Shown here in pieces: positions 47,801 through 59,236 of a DNA stretch of 64,000 bases. The position numbers and the translations under genes are program-made. Within the stretch, counting starts at the first letter, position 1; each line of letters begins with the position of its first letter. The notes beneath the pieces are model-generated. The model was not told the origin of the DNA, searched no databases, and worked only from the letters and a program-made list of their open reading frames with translations. The stretch comes from Argentina anserina (lineage: Eukaryota > Streptophyta > Magnoliopsida > Rosales > Rosaceae): the NCBI RefSeq assembly GCF_933775445.1, contig NC_065873.1:8618001-8682000 (forward strand), in the 5' to 3' direction.

Positions 47801-50628
47801 ATATATAATATATCCATATCCAACTGGAAATGGAGCTTGCATCTTTGTTCAGAAGCAATGAGCTATATATATATATATATATATATATATCCATATCCAA
47901 CTGGAAATGGAGCTTGCATCTTTGTTCAGAAGTAATGAGCTCCAGCTAAATTTTTGTTTAACACATCATCCATCCAAGCCTTGATCATATGTTGTCGAAG
48001 CAATAAAGAGAAATAGGAATGATCAGGGGTGGAGTAAACAAAAGCCAAAAGTGTGGAGGGATATTTGAATAAAGTGCAAGATATGTCATCTTACCTAGAA
48101 GTCTAGAACTATACTAGCTCTTAGCCTCATCATTGCGTTAAAGTGATCCCAAGGCCCCAAACAATATAAAAAATAATGATTATACTTAACTAAAATAATC
48201 AGCAAAAGCATAATTATTTCAGATCATACACACTTGAACAAATTGATATGAAAAAAGACAGTACCTGAGCAGCGGGCGCATTATCATCAATGAATGGAGC
48301 TGCAAGACTAATAAATGAAGCCTCGCCAACACCAACTAGCCTTTTGAGAAAGAATATGCAAAATAATAAATAATAAAAATACTAATTAGCCAGCAAACTT
48401 GTTTTTTTTTCATAACTCGATTATTCAAAATTGAAAGACACAATTCCAGGCGGTGTTAATAAAAAAGAAAGAAAGATAAACATCACTTACATCCGGAAGA
48501 TAGTTATGGACCAGAAGTTGAATGAAATACCACAGCCAACTACTGCAAAAGTCCAAACTGACAACCCAACTCCAATGAGCCTAAATGGATTTACACTGCA
48601 AATTTGGTAGTACACAAATACGAAATCACAGAAAAATCTTATTTATCTCATGAAGAGAAAGTAAAAAATTCTAATAAGCAACTAGAGAAAACAAAAGATC
48701 CACTTTCAAAGAATAATCAGCAAATAAAAGCTCTTCTATGCCCAGGGGAGACACATCTTTCTTCGATTGATAAGTGACTAAAAAAATATGAATAACAGGA
48801 AGCTCTACAGCTCAGTGGACAATAATCTGCTAAAGGGAAAAATAAATGCCCATAAACTGTCTAGAAGATGACTCTGTCCTACAAGGATCCAGTTCCATCC
48901 AAATGACCTAAACATGGGCATTGCAGCACATTTATCCAGAACGACCCATTCTTTACCTCCAAAACAAGTGTAGCTTTAAAACAATTAAGTCAAAATCAGC
49001 TGGAATGTCCCATCTTTGAATAACCTAACTGCAGACTTACATACATGCCCCCTTGGAGGCATAATTCCCTCATGCAATTTTATTTGTAGCGCAAGGTTAG
49101 TAAAGAATTCTTTTATGCAGATCCTTTGGAAGCTTGTACTACTGGTCTTTTGGTGTTTCCTGTTAAAGAGAAGCTGAAAAGCTTCCAATTTGGAAGTTAT
49201 GCTACAGGATAAAGCATTAGGAGCTTTAATTCACTGGAAGAGGATCTTGTATGTCCTTGCAAAGTTTTAGTTTTACACATTTTATCGTCTATCTTGGTGT
49301 ACACTTATTGTACAATAGCTCACTAAGAAAATTATATAGACGTACGGCTGGATAGTACACTCTTCACATGTTTTTAACTTGTCAAGAAAAGTGATTGTGT
49401 TCAATGCATTGAGATGTCATCTTCAATATTATGCATCATCATATAGTCTAATGCCAAAAGATGATTCCATACCTTTTTGCTAGTGAAGCAAAAATTGGAG
49501 AAGCCACCAGAAGTCCAACCATAAAAGCAGATGAGAGGCATCCATCTTCAAAATTGCTCAAGTCAAAATCACCCCTACACACAAAAAGAGACTAAGGAAT
49601 CCAATTTTCATCTTATGCTGTACAAACCGAAAAGAAAAGGCCTAGAAGATCAGATGAATATTTCTAAATACAAAATCCTATTCCCCCATGAAAGTTGGGA
49701 AGTTTAAGCTAAGATTATACGGATATAATATATCGGTCTCAAAGACATTGCAAGCTTCAGTAAAACCCTTATATAACACCATAAAGTTGTGCAAAGACGA
49801 ATAAAACCTTAGCAGATTCCCACATAGCCACCTCACTCTCCAAGTTTCAAACAACAGTCCAGTTAGTGAACATTCTACAGACGCCAGATCAGTGTGCATG
49901 AGCATCAACCATGATGGACTCATTATATAAACACCAACATATCAATATGGACACTATGTCTACATCTTATTAAACCTCATGACATGCCGTGAAATCTCAG
50001 CATGGTTCTAATTCTTAATGTATGCAAACATGACATCAAATTACTCACTGACAACCCCGAACTCAAAAGCCCAGAAGGAAGTAATTCTTACTGTATGCCA
50101 CTGCCGGATGTGCATGTTCCACCTTCAGTACAAGTTCCAAGAGTCCCATTCACACCATTGCTTGCAATTGCTCCTCGGTCCACATAATTTATCAAGTTAA
50201 TCACACAGAATATCACAAGTAACCTGCAATGACAACATCAAAATCATTCAATCCTAGTAGTTGAGTTGAGTTCCAACCAAGCTCGGACTCAAACTCAAAC
50301 AAATCAATCAAACTATAATCATAACTAACAAAAAAAATACATAAAAATCGGTTATTTGGAATCTGAGGGAAAACAGAAAGATGAAAGCTAAACTCCAACA
50401 CTCGGAATTCAAACTAAGCAAAGTCAAATTGGTCTACACCAGTCCGATAGGACACAAAGTTTGGTTCTTTTTCGAAACCCAAGAGATGAAAACAATCCAA
50501 GAGGATATAAAGTCAAAAACTTTGGCCGGAATTGAATGGAAGAAGTCAAAACGAAGCCGGAAAAGGAAAAGGGTGGTTTACTTTTTGGGGGAAAACCAGG
50601 AAGGTTGTTCGATTGAAGAAACGATCAT
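41870..50628 (-). CDS. SPNS: Spinster-type (SPNS) major facilitator transporter, 506 aa
   Basis: Sixteen coding exons (minus strand): 50628-50597, 50223-50092, 49574-49473, 48595-48491, 48340-48265, 46207-46133, 45902-45800, 45723-45658, 45441-45363, 45113-45016, 44809-44733, 44569-44456, 43394-43275, 43020-42892, 42449-42371, 42003-41870. All have GT/AG borders; the 1,521 bases keep phase to TAA. Diagnostic blocks: NLINYVDRGAIASNGVNG (TM1, residues 20-37), SPIFASLAKSVNPFRLIGVG (TM2-3), VGVGEASFISLAAPFIDDNA (about 126-146), YMCIPSGYALGYVYGG, and GYVAYNFVIGAYSYWGPKAG (after the central loop). About 12 membrane helices with a cytosolic loop at residues 210-280. Animal Spinster proteins export lysophospholipids or sphingosine-1-phosphate from lysosomes or the cell; the plant substrate is unsettled. 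The start is the first ATG in frame that splices in phase (PS-W-LLVIF). Confidence 0.93.
47062..47385. mobile_element. GC-rich inverted-repeat element, copy 1
   Basis: Starts near CAGGTGCGGACATTCG and ends near GGGACGTCCGCACCTG, an imperfect terminal inverted repeat. A palindrome GTACCTTATGTAAGGTAC follows the left end. The GC-rich body resembles copy 2 at 47425-47758 throughout. Small (about 330 bp) and non-coding. A (TA)n run bounds it on both sides, possibly the insertion target. Confidence 0.6.
47425..47758. mobile_element. GC-rich inverted-repeat element, copy 2
   Basis: Starts CAGGTGCGGACGTCCG, has the palindrome GTACCTTACTTAAGGTAC and ends near GAGACGACCGCACCT. Same orientation as copy 1 and directly downstream of it, so the pair is a tandem arrangement within one intron. 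Confidence 0.6.
47767..47837. repeat. Perfect long hairpin around a TA run
   Basis: AGCTCCATTTCCAGTTGGAT and ATGGATATAT (47767-47796) are exactly inverted at 47808-47837 (ATATATCCAT, then ATCCAACTGGAAATGGAGCT). Arms are about 30 bases, with the loop only a TA run. Confidence 0.85.
47811..47942. repeat. Direct duplication of a 53-bp unit separated by a TA run
   Basis: TATCCATATCCAACTGGAAA plus TGGAGCTTGCATCTTTGTTC and AGAAG(C/T)AATGAGCT occurs at 47811-47863 and 47889-47941, with one difference. With the hairpin this makes three copies of the same block in two orientations. Confidence 0.8.
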
Positions 50629-50652
50629 GACTGTCTCTGTGGTATGTGTCTC

Positions 50653-50721
50653 TTAGCTCGTTTTGGAAGTCTTCGCTTCTTCTTCTTTTTCTTCGTGTTG
50701 TTGGTGTTGTTGAGTGGCCAT
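50653..50721 (-). CDS. Upstream open reading frame (22 codons) in the SPNS 5' leader
   Basis: ATG at 50721-50719 opens a frame reading MATQQHQQHEEKEEEAKTSK and two more residues, ending in TAA at 50655-50653, 24 bases before the SPNS start. It could reduce translation of the main frame if included in the mRNA. The alternative, that this ATG is the true start joined by another splice, is unlikely, since no donor in a suitable phase is seen before its stop. Confidence 0.4.
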   Translation of the reverse strand: MATQQHQQHEEKEEEAKTSKTS

Positions 50722-52777
50722 ACAAACACAACAACGGTGTTTACTTCAAACACAAAATAACTCAAAAAGAATGTCAAAAATTATGTTTCCTTGGAATGTT
50801 AGGTACCGTGTGGACTGTGGAGTTATTTTTCTATCCAAATACAAATTTACAGGAACGGTTAATTTTCTTCTCAATAACTTTAGAAGCGAATTGAATATTC
50901 TATAAGTTGCTGCAAAATAGAAGTTCAATTTAATAACTCAATCTAGTGGATTGCAAAAAAATCATTCAAAAAATAATAATAGAGTAAAAAGTTTAAATTC
51001 GTGATTACAAAGATTTAAAGTTTGAACTTATATTAAATAATTTCATTAATCAAAACTTAAAAAGAGCCACACAAGTCTTTTTTTTTAAGTAAACAAGTTA
51101 GTCGTTTTATACAGTGTTCAAAGTCTCGTATTCCTCTCTTTGTGGCAAAAGGTTCTAGTTGGCAGAGACCGTTGAATATTAATGGGGTTGTAGCTAGAGT
51201 TTTAGTGTAAAGTGTAGTAGTAGTAGTAGTAGTGAAGAAGCATGAGGTTGTTGTGGTGCTAGGACACTAGGTGCAACACAACTGGCGGTTGGCAGTGGCA
51301 CTAGGCTAGGATGACTAATTTCGATGTAACATCGAGAAGGGGGGTCAGGGAAGCCTAAGGTAAGTTTGCTTGTTTGCCTCGATCAGTGTGCGTTGTGATG
51401 ACTATAAAGGAATAGGAGAAGGTGAAGTTGCTTATAGGGTTTTTAAGTTCTCCATAACAGACGTTCGTGCTAATGTATTTTAAAAAAATTAATCAAGGTT
51501 TGTCTTTTAGTAGAGAACATATAGGTATGTCTTTCATAGAAACATATGAGTGTTCAGGCCCGCTCACATGTAGGACTGAATTTACGAGATAGAACGGGAC
51601 ATACAGTTTGTGGCATTTAGATTTAATTGAAACAGATATGACCACTGAAAGAAACTTTACACACTTATTTATCCTTCTTCATTCCCTTTCTCTATGCATC
51701 TCTGTACATTCTCAAATCTCAAGTACTCTCGGAAATATCAATCTTTTGAGAGAGAAAATATAAAGGCAAATAAATAGCTTACATATTAAGAAGGAAAATC
51801 ACTTTGTGAAAAATAAAGATCTCATCAAGGATATTAATTACTTGCACAAATGGACCCAAATCATATGCTCACTCTTATAACACATCTCCACATATCAAAG
51901 GTTGTCCATCTTAAGGATCATAAAAGGACTTTATCAAGATTATAACTAGGTCATGGTTAGGATTTAAACAATAAAAGGATATGAAAATACGAAACATCCT
52001 AAAAAACATAGTAGAGTCATAAGATCATCTTAGAATAACACTAAAAAAGACAAAGACCAATAATAACAATATTAGGCATCCAATTGCAAACAAACTCCTC
52101 AATCTCATACGGGGAACTTAATCCAATTCTTTTTTCTTCTTTTCTTCTTCTTACGTACTTGCCGTCACTTCCATTTATGCATTTCTCTTCCTTTTTTTTT
52201 CTTTCTTTTTCTTTTTTTTTTCTTGTTTTTTTTTTCACACAACGCCAATAATTTTTTTTCTCTATCCCCTCCCACACTTACTCTTCATCACCACCTCCTT
52301 CTTATGAAATATGAACAAATCACCAAAGTATAACTCTACTAGATCTTTAGAACAAAGGTATTGATGTAACTATACTAAGGCTTAAAATATCATATGGGTG
52401 AAGAATTGAAAAAGCTAAACATATAAGCTCAAAGGGGTTATCTATGGGGTTGTGCACGTATGCACAAAGATTGGAAACATGGAAATTTGGTAATGGTGGA
52501 AATCATAAGTCCTTTTAATCATTTTCAAAATCAGAACATGTATTGATCAAAAGCTTCGAATAGCACAAGAGTGACTTTTAATAATTTCTATATCTCAGTA
52601 AACTTAATCTATGACAAGTAATTAATCATAATGAAAAATAATGAGATTAAAAATCAAGCTAAGATAATAAGAATATTTTTTATTTAATGCTTAGAAAAAT
52701 CTTAGACATAATTGAAAGGTATCCAAAAACTCAAGACATAAACAAACACAAATTACACATGTAAAAAAATATAATAA
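50722..52777. other. Upstream flank of the SPNS gene
   Basis: Contains a (GTA)n run near 51215-51232 and a pyrimidine/poly-T tract at 52125-52255. No gene is supported; the minus-strand frame 52277-52041 is a translation of the poly-T tract. Confidence 0.4.
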
Positions 52778-52778
52778 C

Positions 52779-52808
<30 letters not shown>
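52778..52808. repeat. (AAT)n microsatellite
   Basis: About ten AAT/ATA units in a row. Confidence 0.9.
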
Positions 52809-52810
<2 letters not shown>

Positions 52811-53279
52811 GAATGAACAAAAAGAAAATCAAATTCCCTTCCCCCACATTTAAATCTAACATTGTCCCAATGTTGAAAGAATGAAAACATGCAATGCACA
52901 TAAAAACATGAAAGAGAGATAAGAAAAATAAAAACAAGAAAATATAGAGAAGAGTTTAGAGCCCCTGAGAATGAGTAAAGAGCATAATGGAGTTAATTTG
53001 AAGTCGAGTTGGAACTAAAACAAAAGCTGCCTGATTTCCGATAAATTGAGCACTAGTTAGTATTTTACAATTATCTCTCAGCTTAGAGCTGAAAATGATG
53101 ATCTATCAATTGCATTAAAAAGTAGACTCGTAGATCTTTTCTGGTGATATGTAATAAGTCTATAAAAACTTCCAAAAAGATGTCCAAAATTGCTGCAAAA
53201 GACACGTATAGAACCTGCAACGAAAAATTAAATGGAAACAAATCAAGTTAGAAAAAGAAAAATAAAAGCAATTAAATTA
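52809..53279. other. AT-rich spacer
   Basis: No frame or element end recognised. Confidence 0.4.
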
Positions 53280-54109
53280 GAATTAAAACTAATCGTCGTT
53301 CCCTGACTGACAACGCTAAAATTTTGTTGTGAAATTAATTAAAACTTGCAAGCACACAAATCATCGTTAGTATAGTATGTAAATACGAGGTCGTTCCAAC
53401 TAGGGATTGAGAATCAATTTAATTCTAACTTAATTAATCTAAACTAATAATACAAAAGCAATCAAGATATGGTTTCAAGATTTTCAAATAACAAATGAGA
53501 TGAGAATTATAGAAACAAACAAACAAGAGGATAAAATAACATAGAAACGAGATGAAACCTAATGTATCATAATCAACCACTAACAATCATATTTATGTCT
53601 CGATGCAATTAATGGATTCTTTCGTTTTTCAAATGAGAATTTTGTATCTATGTCTCAACTCCCGACCATAGTTTTTCTTAAGTGTATGATGCTCTCCCTC
53701 TCGGGTAAAGATGGTATATCCTAACTATGCAGTATATTATTCTCAGGTATAAATTTAACATGAATGACTCATTACATTCTAGAAAAGCAAGGAAATCAAG
53801 TAAACCATTATTCTCTCTCGAGTAACAATGTAATTCACCACACTTAATTACATAAAGAAAAACATATTGCATCTATGTTTCAAATTCATCTTCTAATTAC
53901 TAGATGCAAAGCCTTAAGGTGATCAATCAAAGAATTTAAACTTAAAGCATCAATTCATATAGTGATTAAACATTCATCATAAAAGAAGTTATAAATCTAT
54001 CAATAAAACATCAAATTACATAAACAGTCTTAAAGGACATCATCCTAACTCTAGAAAAAGGTTTAACAAACTACGACTAAAAAAAACATAACAAAAACAA
54101 TAAAAGAAT
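53280..54109 (-). mobile_element. Degraded LTR end with primer-binding-site-like sequence (Ty3/gypsy type)
   Basis: On the minus strand, CAACAAAATTTTAGCGTTGT followed by CAGTCAGGGAACGACG (near 53330-53295) looks like a mutated form of the LTR-PBS junction common in plant Ty3/gypsy elements (TTTTGGCGCCGTTGCCGGGG). The upstream LTR-like part includes CTAACGATGATTTGTGTGCTTGCAAG. No matching second LTR is seen, and the other end is cut by the element at 54110. Confidence 0.4.
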
Positions 54110-54420
54110 TGTTAACGCTACGCCCTTTAATGAGCTAAACATCGTGATTGCTCGCTGTTTTAGGGTCTGATTGGCCCAAAAGCCCATTGCATGTATTATT
54201 AGCTCACAAGGGCATTTTGGTAAGTTCACTGGTTACACCATATGTATCTCTATAAATACGCCTCTCCTCTCCACATCAAGGGAAGCCTCCTAAGCCTCTT
54301 ATCATCCACTCACACATATCATAATGTCTATCTTTGTAGCTAACTTATGCATCTGAGCGTTGAAGGCCGGCCAACCCGGTCTTCACCCGGTAACGTCGTG
54401 TGCTTGTGGTTTACAAGTGA
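54110..54420 (+). repeat. Left LTR, 3'-truncated
   Basis: Matches 59237 onward (CACATATCATAATGTCTATC is shared exactly) until GGTTTACAAGTGA, where similarity stops. Confidence 0.75.
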
Positions 54421-54828
54421 AGCACAAGTATGGACAACATGAAGCAGAGAGCTGTGTCACCCGACGAATAGATGAATCTCTCTGTCACATGTAAACCACA
54501 AGCACATATATATGTCGTAGGGAATAAACACATGATGTAGTCTTTTAGGTGTAGCCATTTAGGTATTAGTCCGGAGACCTGTGTGGCGTGACCGTGATAC
54601 GTGGCCACATAGCGTTACCCTAGTATGTGTACATATGGCACGTGTATCACACATGCTCAATAATGTGGCATATACGGCGTAATGGAGAACGTATATGGCG
54701 ATAATGTAATCAAAATGCAAGAGTAAATGGAAGTGTACCGGAGAGGCATGAAGATGGTGTAGATAACATAAATGGAGTGAATGCACAGGACTCCATGTCG
54801 GCCATTGAGCCCCAACAAAACCCGTTTT

Positions 54829-55190
54829 ATATAAGAAAACGTCCCGGTGTCAGTTATATCTCACCAAGCAAATAAATAAGTGCCCGGGCATATAGCTTGC
54901 CCATATAAGAAAGCGTCCCAGTGGTAGTCGTATCTCACCGGAGAAATATATTTATATAAGAATAGTCATTGGTGGTAGATGTGCCTCACCGAGGGAAAAT
55001 AAGAATGTGCCCGGAGGAGATAACATACTGAATGCGGTGGGCGGATGCCGAATAAGTCCATATAAGGAAATGTCTCGGTGGTAGTTGTACCACACCGGGG
55101 AAATATGTGTGTGGACACATAGAGCTCGTTGCACATATAAGAAAGCGTCCCGGTAATAGTTGTAACTCATTGGGGAAATACATGTATGCC
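54829..55190. repeat. Degenerate tandem repeats in the element interior
   Basis: About five units contain ATATAAGAAAGCGTCCCGG, GGTAGTTGTA and CTCACCGGGGAAATA-like blocks, spaced 50-110 bases apart. Minus-strand frames here translate the repeat. Confidence 0.65.
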
Positions 55191-55624
55191 GGTAAGTGAA
55201 AAACGTACCTATAAAGCTTACACTTAATCTTGACATATGGAGCCGTATCATGTATGTGGTGGCGGCCCGGAGTCATTGAAGTAGAGCAACAACAAGCATA
55301 TATAGAATGCGTCCGGAGCACAAGTACATTCATGTATGAAAGTAACACAGGAGAACATGTATATATAGCACCGCTTGGGACACGTGGTAAGCTAGCAAAT
55401 CACATGCCTCATGCATAGCTCAAGTTGTTTCATGGGTGCGGCCAAGTGATGACCTTTGTAAGCTAATAGATGAGGTAGACACTTGCCCCGGATGATGACA
55501 TTGAGCTCCGGAATATTTAACAGGCACGGTTGTGGGGAGTAGCATGTAACCACAAAAATAGGTGTCGCAAGGCACATGGAGAGGTAGGCGTTGATATGTT
55601 GATCACCAGAGCAATTGGACCTCA

Positions 55625-56050
55625 CTAGAATACCAACATACATGCTGAGCACATATGATAGGTGTCCAGAGCAATACATGACACAATCACACAAACAAAG
55701 TTTCCAAGTATCAATAACATATTTCCATCATCCATCCATGTCTCTACGGTAGAAGCATCTTTGTTTGGACAATTAAAGAGAGAGAGACTTCCATTGTGAC
55801 AATCCAGGAAGCATCCAACATAAGTGAGAGGCATATTGATATCACCAACCAAAGGAAAACGTAACATGATAAAACTCATGAGGATCATCGCCAAGTGTAG
55901 CTCATTTTGTGCATCCGTGCTACCACATGTGACAGTTTTGGTCATTGACCGACAACCAGCCTCGGCAGTATAAATGTCTGAAACAATTAGGAGATATGCC
56001 AATTTAAATCCAAACCTCCATAGACCCAATTTCGACGACTGCTCCTCCAT
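55625..56050 (-). CDS. Unrecognised 141-codon frame inside the rearranged element
   Basis: The frame starts MEEQSSKLGLWRFGFKLAYL and has two hydrophobic stretches (ELHLAMILMSFIMLRFPLVG and MLLILGNFVCVIVSCIAL) with several cysteines. It could be a captured membrane-protein fragment or chance. I recognise no family, and the region has no splice signals that extend it. It lies about 700 bases downstream, on the same strand, of a primer-binding-site-like sequence. Confidence 0.2.
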   Translation of the reverse strand: MEEQSSKLGLWRFGFKLAYLLIVSDIYTAEAGCRSMTKTVTCGSTDAQNELHLAMILMSFIMLRFPLVGDINMPLTYVGCFLDCHNGSLSLFNCPNKDASTVETWMDDGNMLLILGNFVCVIVSCIALDTYHMCSACMLVF

Positions 56051-56740
56051 AACAAATAAGGGGACTCATTGTTTCACAATGACATCACCACAACCTCACT
56101 GCATAGTAAGTATCCACAAAGCATATCACCGGCTCAGCGTCAAACTTGACCCGTGCGCTAACAGTATAATTCACCTCCAATTGTAGTGACATGTAGTGTC
56201 CTGGACCTATCTGTAGCAGCTTCTGTGGTGAAAGAGTATCCAGTTGAGGCAGTTGCTGGATAGCTAGGTGAAGGAGCATCAGCGTTGAGAGTAGCCGGAT
56301 GTAGCTCCAAGGTAGGGATAGAACCTTCGGGCCGGAGGAGAAGCTTCGGTGTTGACTCGGCCCAGTCGGGTGAGGAACATGGTGTGGGTGAACTGTGAGA
56401 ATTTGTATTTGGGGTTTTGGGGTTTGTGAAACCCTAAATCTGGAGAAAGGGGATGGTTGTTTGGATTTACTTTGCTGAAATTGTGTCTGATTAGCAGAGA
56501 GAAGTTTAGGGTGTGTGGATACGGATGAGCTGTTGGGAGAGAGAGTGAAGGGAGTTCAGATGAGCCCTTGTTTCGCTTTTTGTTGGGTCTGGCCTAGTGT
56601 GTATTAGCGAAGCTATGTGGTGGCGCACAGTGAACAGAGGGAAACCCAAGATGGAATAGAAAGCCGCCGGCGTGCAAAACTTTCAAAGAGAAATCTTGGC
56701 CAGTGATGAATTCGTTGAGGGTGAGCTATGATGGTGACCA

Positions 56741-56885
56741 CTGAGAGAGCCCTCCTTCTAGCGCCAAATGTTACGTCGAAATTCCGACGAATCGATGAAG
56801 TTATTTGTCACCTGTAAACCACAAGCACACGACATTATATGAAACCTGGTCTCCGGACTAATACCTAAATGGCTACACCTAGCTT
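56741..56885 (-). mobile_element. Inverted LTR tail plus primer-binding-site-like sequence
   Basis: Minus strand: GTGTGCTTGTGGTTTACAGG, TCGTCGGAATTTCGACGTAA and CA end an LTR like that at 59600. Two bases later TGGCGCTAGAAGGAGGG (56766-56750) looks like a primer binding site. So a partial element of the same family lies inverted inside the larger one. Confidence 0.55.
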
Positions 56886-56942
56886 GCTTGACTCACTCTC
56901 TTTTGATGATTACTCTCTCTACAGGTTCTAACACTAACACAC

Positions 56943-57470
56943 TGTTATAAATATTGGATATATCGACGATATATTGGTGATATTTAGAAAACGATACGAT
57001 ATCGCCCATATCGGTTGAATATATCGGTCAACGGTCAAATATTTGTCAAATTTTGATTTGTTTTTATATTTTAATTTTTTTAAAATTTTTTAATATTTCT
57101 TTCCTCTCTTTTTTGAAAAACTTAAATTTTTTTGCTTTTTTTCATATATATTTTTAATTTTTATATATATTTTAAATATATATGATGAATTTCAAGCCTA
57201 AATAATCATTCTTAAATACCTATTTTTATTATTAAGTGTCGTTCGTGTACTTTGATTGTCACAAAATCAAGTATTTATTTTCTTTAGTTTACTTAGTACC
57301 GTTTCTTTAGTTTATTTGGTACATATTGAAGTATAATTTTATAAATTTTATTGAAAATAAGCAAATCCGATGAAACCGATATATATCTATATATCCTCAA
57401 TATATCTCCGATATATCGTTTTACCCCTCGGCCGATACGGTACCGATAAGCGATATTTAGACTATTGCAC
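56943..57470. repeat. AT-rich segment with dispersed GATATATCG inverted motifs
   Basis: Both ends are dense in GATATATCGG/CCGATATATC variants in opposite orientations (GGATATATCGACGATATATT near the left, CTCCGATATATCG near the right). It resembles a decayed MITE, but ends and target duplication are unclear. Confidence 0.4.
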
Positions 57471-57559
57471 CCATGTATTCGCCAATGGCTCTAATGCCAC
57501 GATTTTCGCCAGCGGGGGTCAGGGGTCATTCGCCAGATTAAAGAAGCCCAAATTGCTCT

Positions 57560-58010
57560 AGCCGCCTCTGGGCCTAGCATTGGGATCCAAGGTCACTCTC
57601 CAGGTCCATGGATGCTCCTTGATGTTAGTTAACGCACGTGCCTAACTGAGCTTGTTAGTTAAGCCTTGCTGACATTGAGATCCTAGTCCACTCTCCAAGC
57701 CCTAGCTAGGCACACTCCAGGTCAGGAGGCGCTCGCACCTGGTTAACCCATGTGTCGGATGCAGGAGTCCTCGACCAGCCCTAGCGGTTAGTACCTAACC
57801 CAAACAACCGGGTCCATAGATCCGTGGATGCTTCGAGCGGTTAGTACCTGACTGACATCCTAGGTCACTCTAGATCTATGGACCCTCCGGAGGCTAGTTA
57901 ACCCTTAAGCCTAGTCCCGAGGTTCTAGGTCACTCGCCAGACCCATGGATGCCCCGACTGCTGGGCCGCCTCTTGGCCTAGCGGTACCCCTTCTCAGGCC
58001 AAGCTATTCT
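57560..58010. repeat. Diverged repeats with AGGTCACTC and CCATGGATG motifs
   Basis: At least five units combine GGTCACTCTCCAG or variants, CCATGGATG(C), and GTTAGTTAAC/GGTTAGTACC blocks; spacing is irregular. Confidence 0.5.
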
Positions 58011-58090
58011 TCTTCAGGTAAATAGATAATTAATTGTTGTCGTATACCTTGCTATAACAAAATTGTTGTCGTGTCTCCTTAAAAAATAAG

Positions 58091-58345
58091 TACACTCCCC
58101 GGCACGGCCCTGACCGCACTCGCCCCGGTCGTATCTTGCCCCGGCTGCACTCTCCCTGGTTGTATCTTCCCCCGGCTGCACCGGCCCTGGTCGTGCCTTA
58201 CCCTGGCTGCATCAACCTCGGCCGCACTCGCCCCGGTCGTGCCTTACCTTGGCCGCACCGCACCAGCCCCGGTCGTGTCTTGCCCTGGTTGTATTGGTCG
58301 CACACGCCCCGGCCTCATTGGCCCCTTCTCGACCGCCTCAGCCTC
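58091..58345. repeat. GC-rich minisatellite, units of about 28 bp
   Basis: Units are variants of CCCCGGTCGTGCCTTGCCCT followed by GGCTGCAC. The plus-strand frame 58136-58444 (Pro/Arg/Leu-rich) is only a translation of this array. Confidence 0.75.
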
Positions 58346-58639
58346 ATCTTGCCTCGGCCCGATCCGGGCGTGCACTTAGCCAGTCCTGAGCCCGGTTCCT
58401 ACAACTTCGGACACCGGGGGACTTGTGCCTTAGCTTCGCCATGACTCGAATACCAAGGACTTTATGTGTTTGACCCGCCACATGATCACATGCGTTACAC
58501 GCATACTCGCCTTGCTTCGGTCGCACCGGCTCAACTTAACTCCAAAGGAAATATATCTGGTTTCATCCCATACGTGAGTACGTAGGCACTCTAGCACCTA
58601 GAGGCAATCGTATGTCACAAACATGGCCGTCTGATCGAG

Positions 58640-58815
58640 ATCACGACCATCTATCTCAGACATCCCCATATGGTCCCCCGGACCATGCCACATCTATCGA
58701 AGACATCGCCATATGGTCCCCCGGACCACGCCACATGTCACAAACATTGCCATGTGATCCCCTGGACCACGCATGTCACAAACATCGCCCTATGATCCCC
58801 CGGATCACACATCGC
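58640..58815. repeat. Tandem repeats, units of about 45 bp
   Basis: Four or five units contain CATCGCCATATGGTCCCCCG, GACCACGCCACATG and TCACAAA. The open frame 58612-59115 owes its length to this array. Confidence 0.7.
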
Positions 58816-58954
58816 CACATACTCCTCCAGATTATAACATTCGCCTCTCGATTTTTGGTTCTCCTGAAACCATACTTATCTCCTCATTTAGTCTCTCTGA
58901 GACCCGGCATCTTACCACCCGGGCCGTCCTATACAGAGACCAGGGGACTTATAC

Positions 58955-59035
58955 ATCATGAACCATGTGCATACTCATCTTGCACCACGTGCGTACTCGT
59001 CGTGCACCATTTGCATGCTCATCATGCATCACCAT
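58955..59035. repeat. Short tandem repeats, units of about 27 bp
   Basis: CACCATGTGCATACTCATC-like units occur three to four times with changes. Confidence 0.6.
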
Positions 59036-59236
59036 CACTGTCCCACAAACCATGCTCACATCATTGTGCATGTTTCTTTACACTAGGTCTGGCACTCTCT
59101 TGCATGGAGACTTAGGGGACTGGGGACTAGTAGTGTTGCCGTTGATGCTCCGGCACTCGTTCAAGCTCACACTCCCGATGTTTTATTTGATAAAATCCCC
59201 ACCCAACAAAGACTATTGACCGAGAATTTAGGTACT

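Larger units (their letters stand above)
46208..48264 (-). other. Intron 5 of the SPNS gene, 2.06 kb, carrying repeat insertions
   Basis: Much longer than most other introns of the gene (down to 76 bases). The extra length holds GC-rich repeats at 47048-47760 and hairpin and duplicated AT/TA sequences at 47767-47942. Plus- and minus-strand open frames in 46943-47900 are products of these repeats, not exons. Confidence 0.85.

Noticed and set aside
47031..47900. Several long frames on both strands (up to 192 codons)
   Set aside because: They arise from stop-poor GC-rich repeat copies inside an SPNS intron; frames on opposite strands mirror one another and share no protein-like pattern.
58136..59115. 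Pro/His-rich plus-strand frames
   Set aside because: They translate tandem arrays of 28 and 45 bp, and reading-frame length follows from the repeat units.
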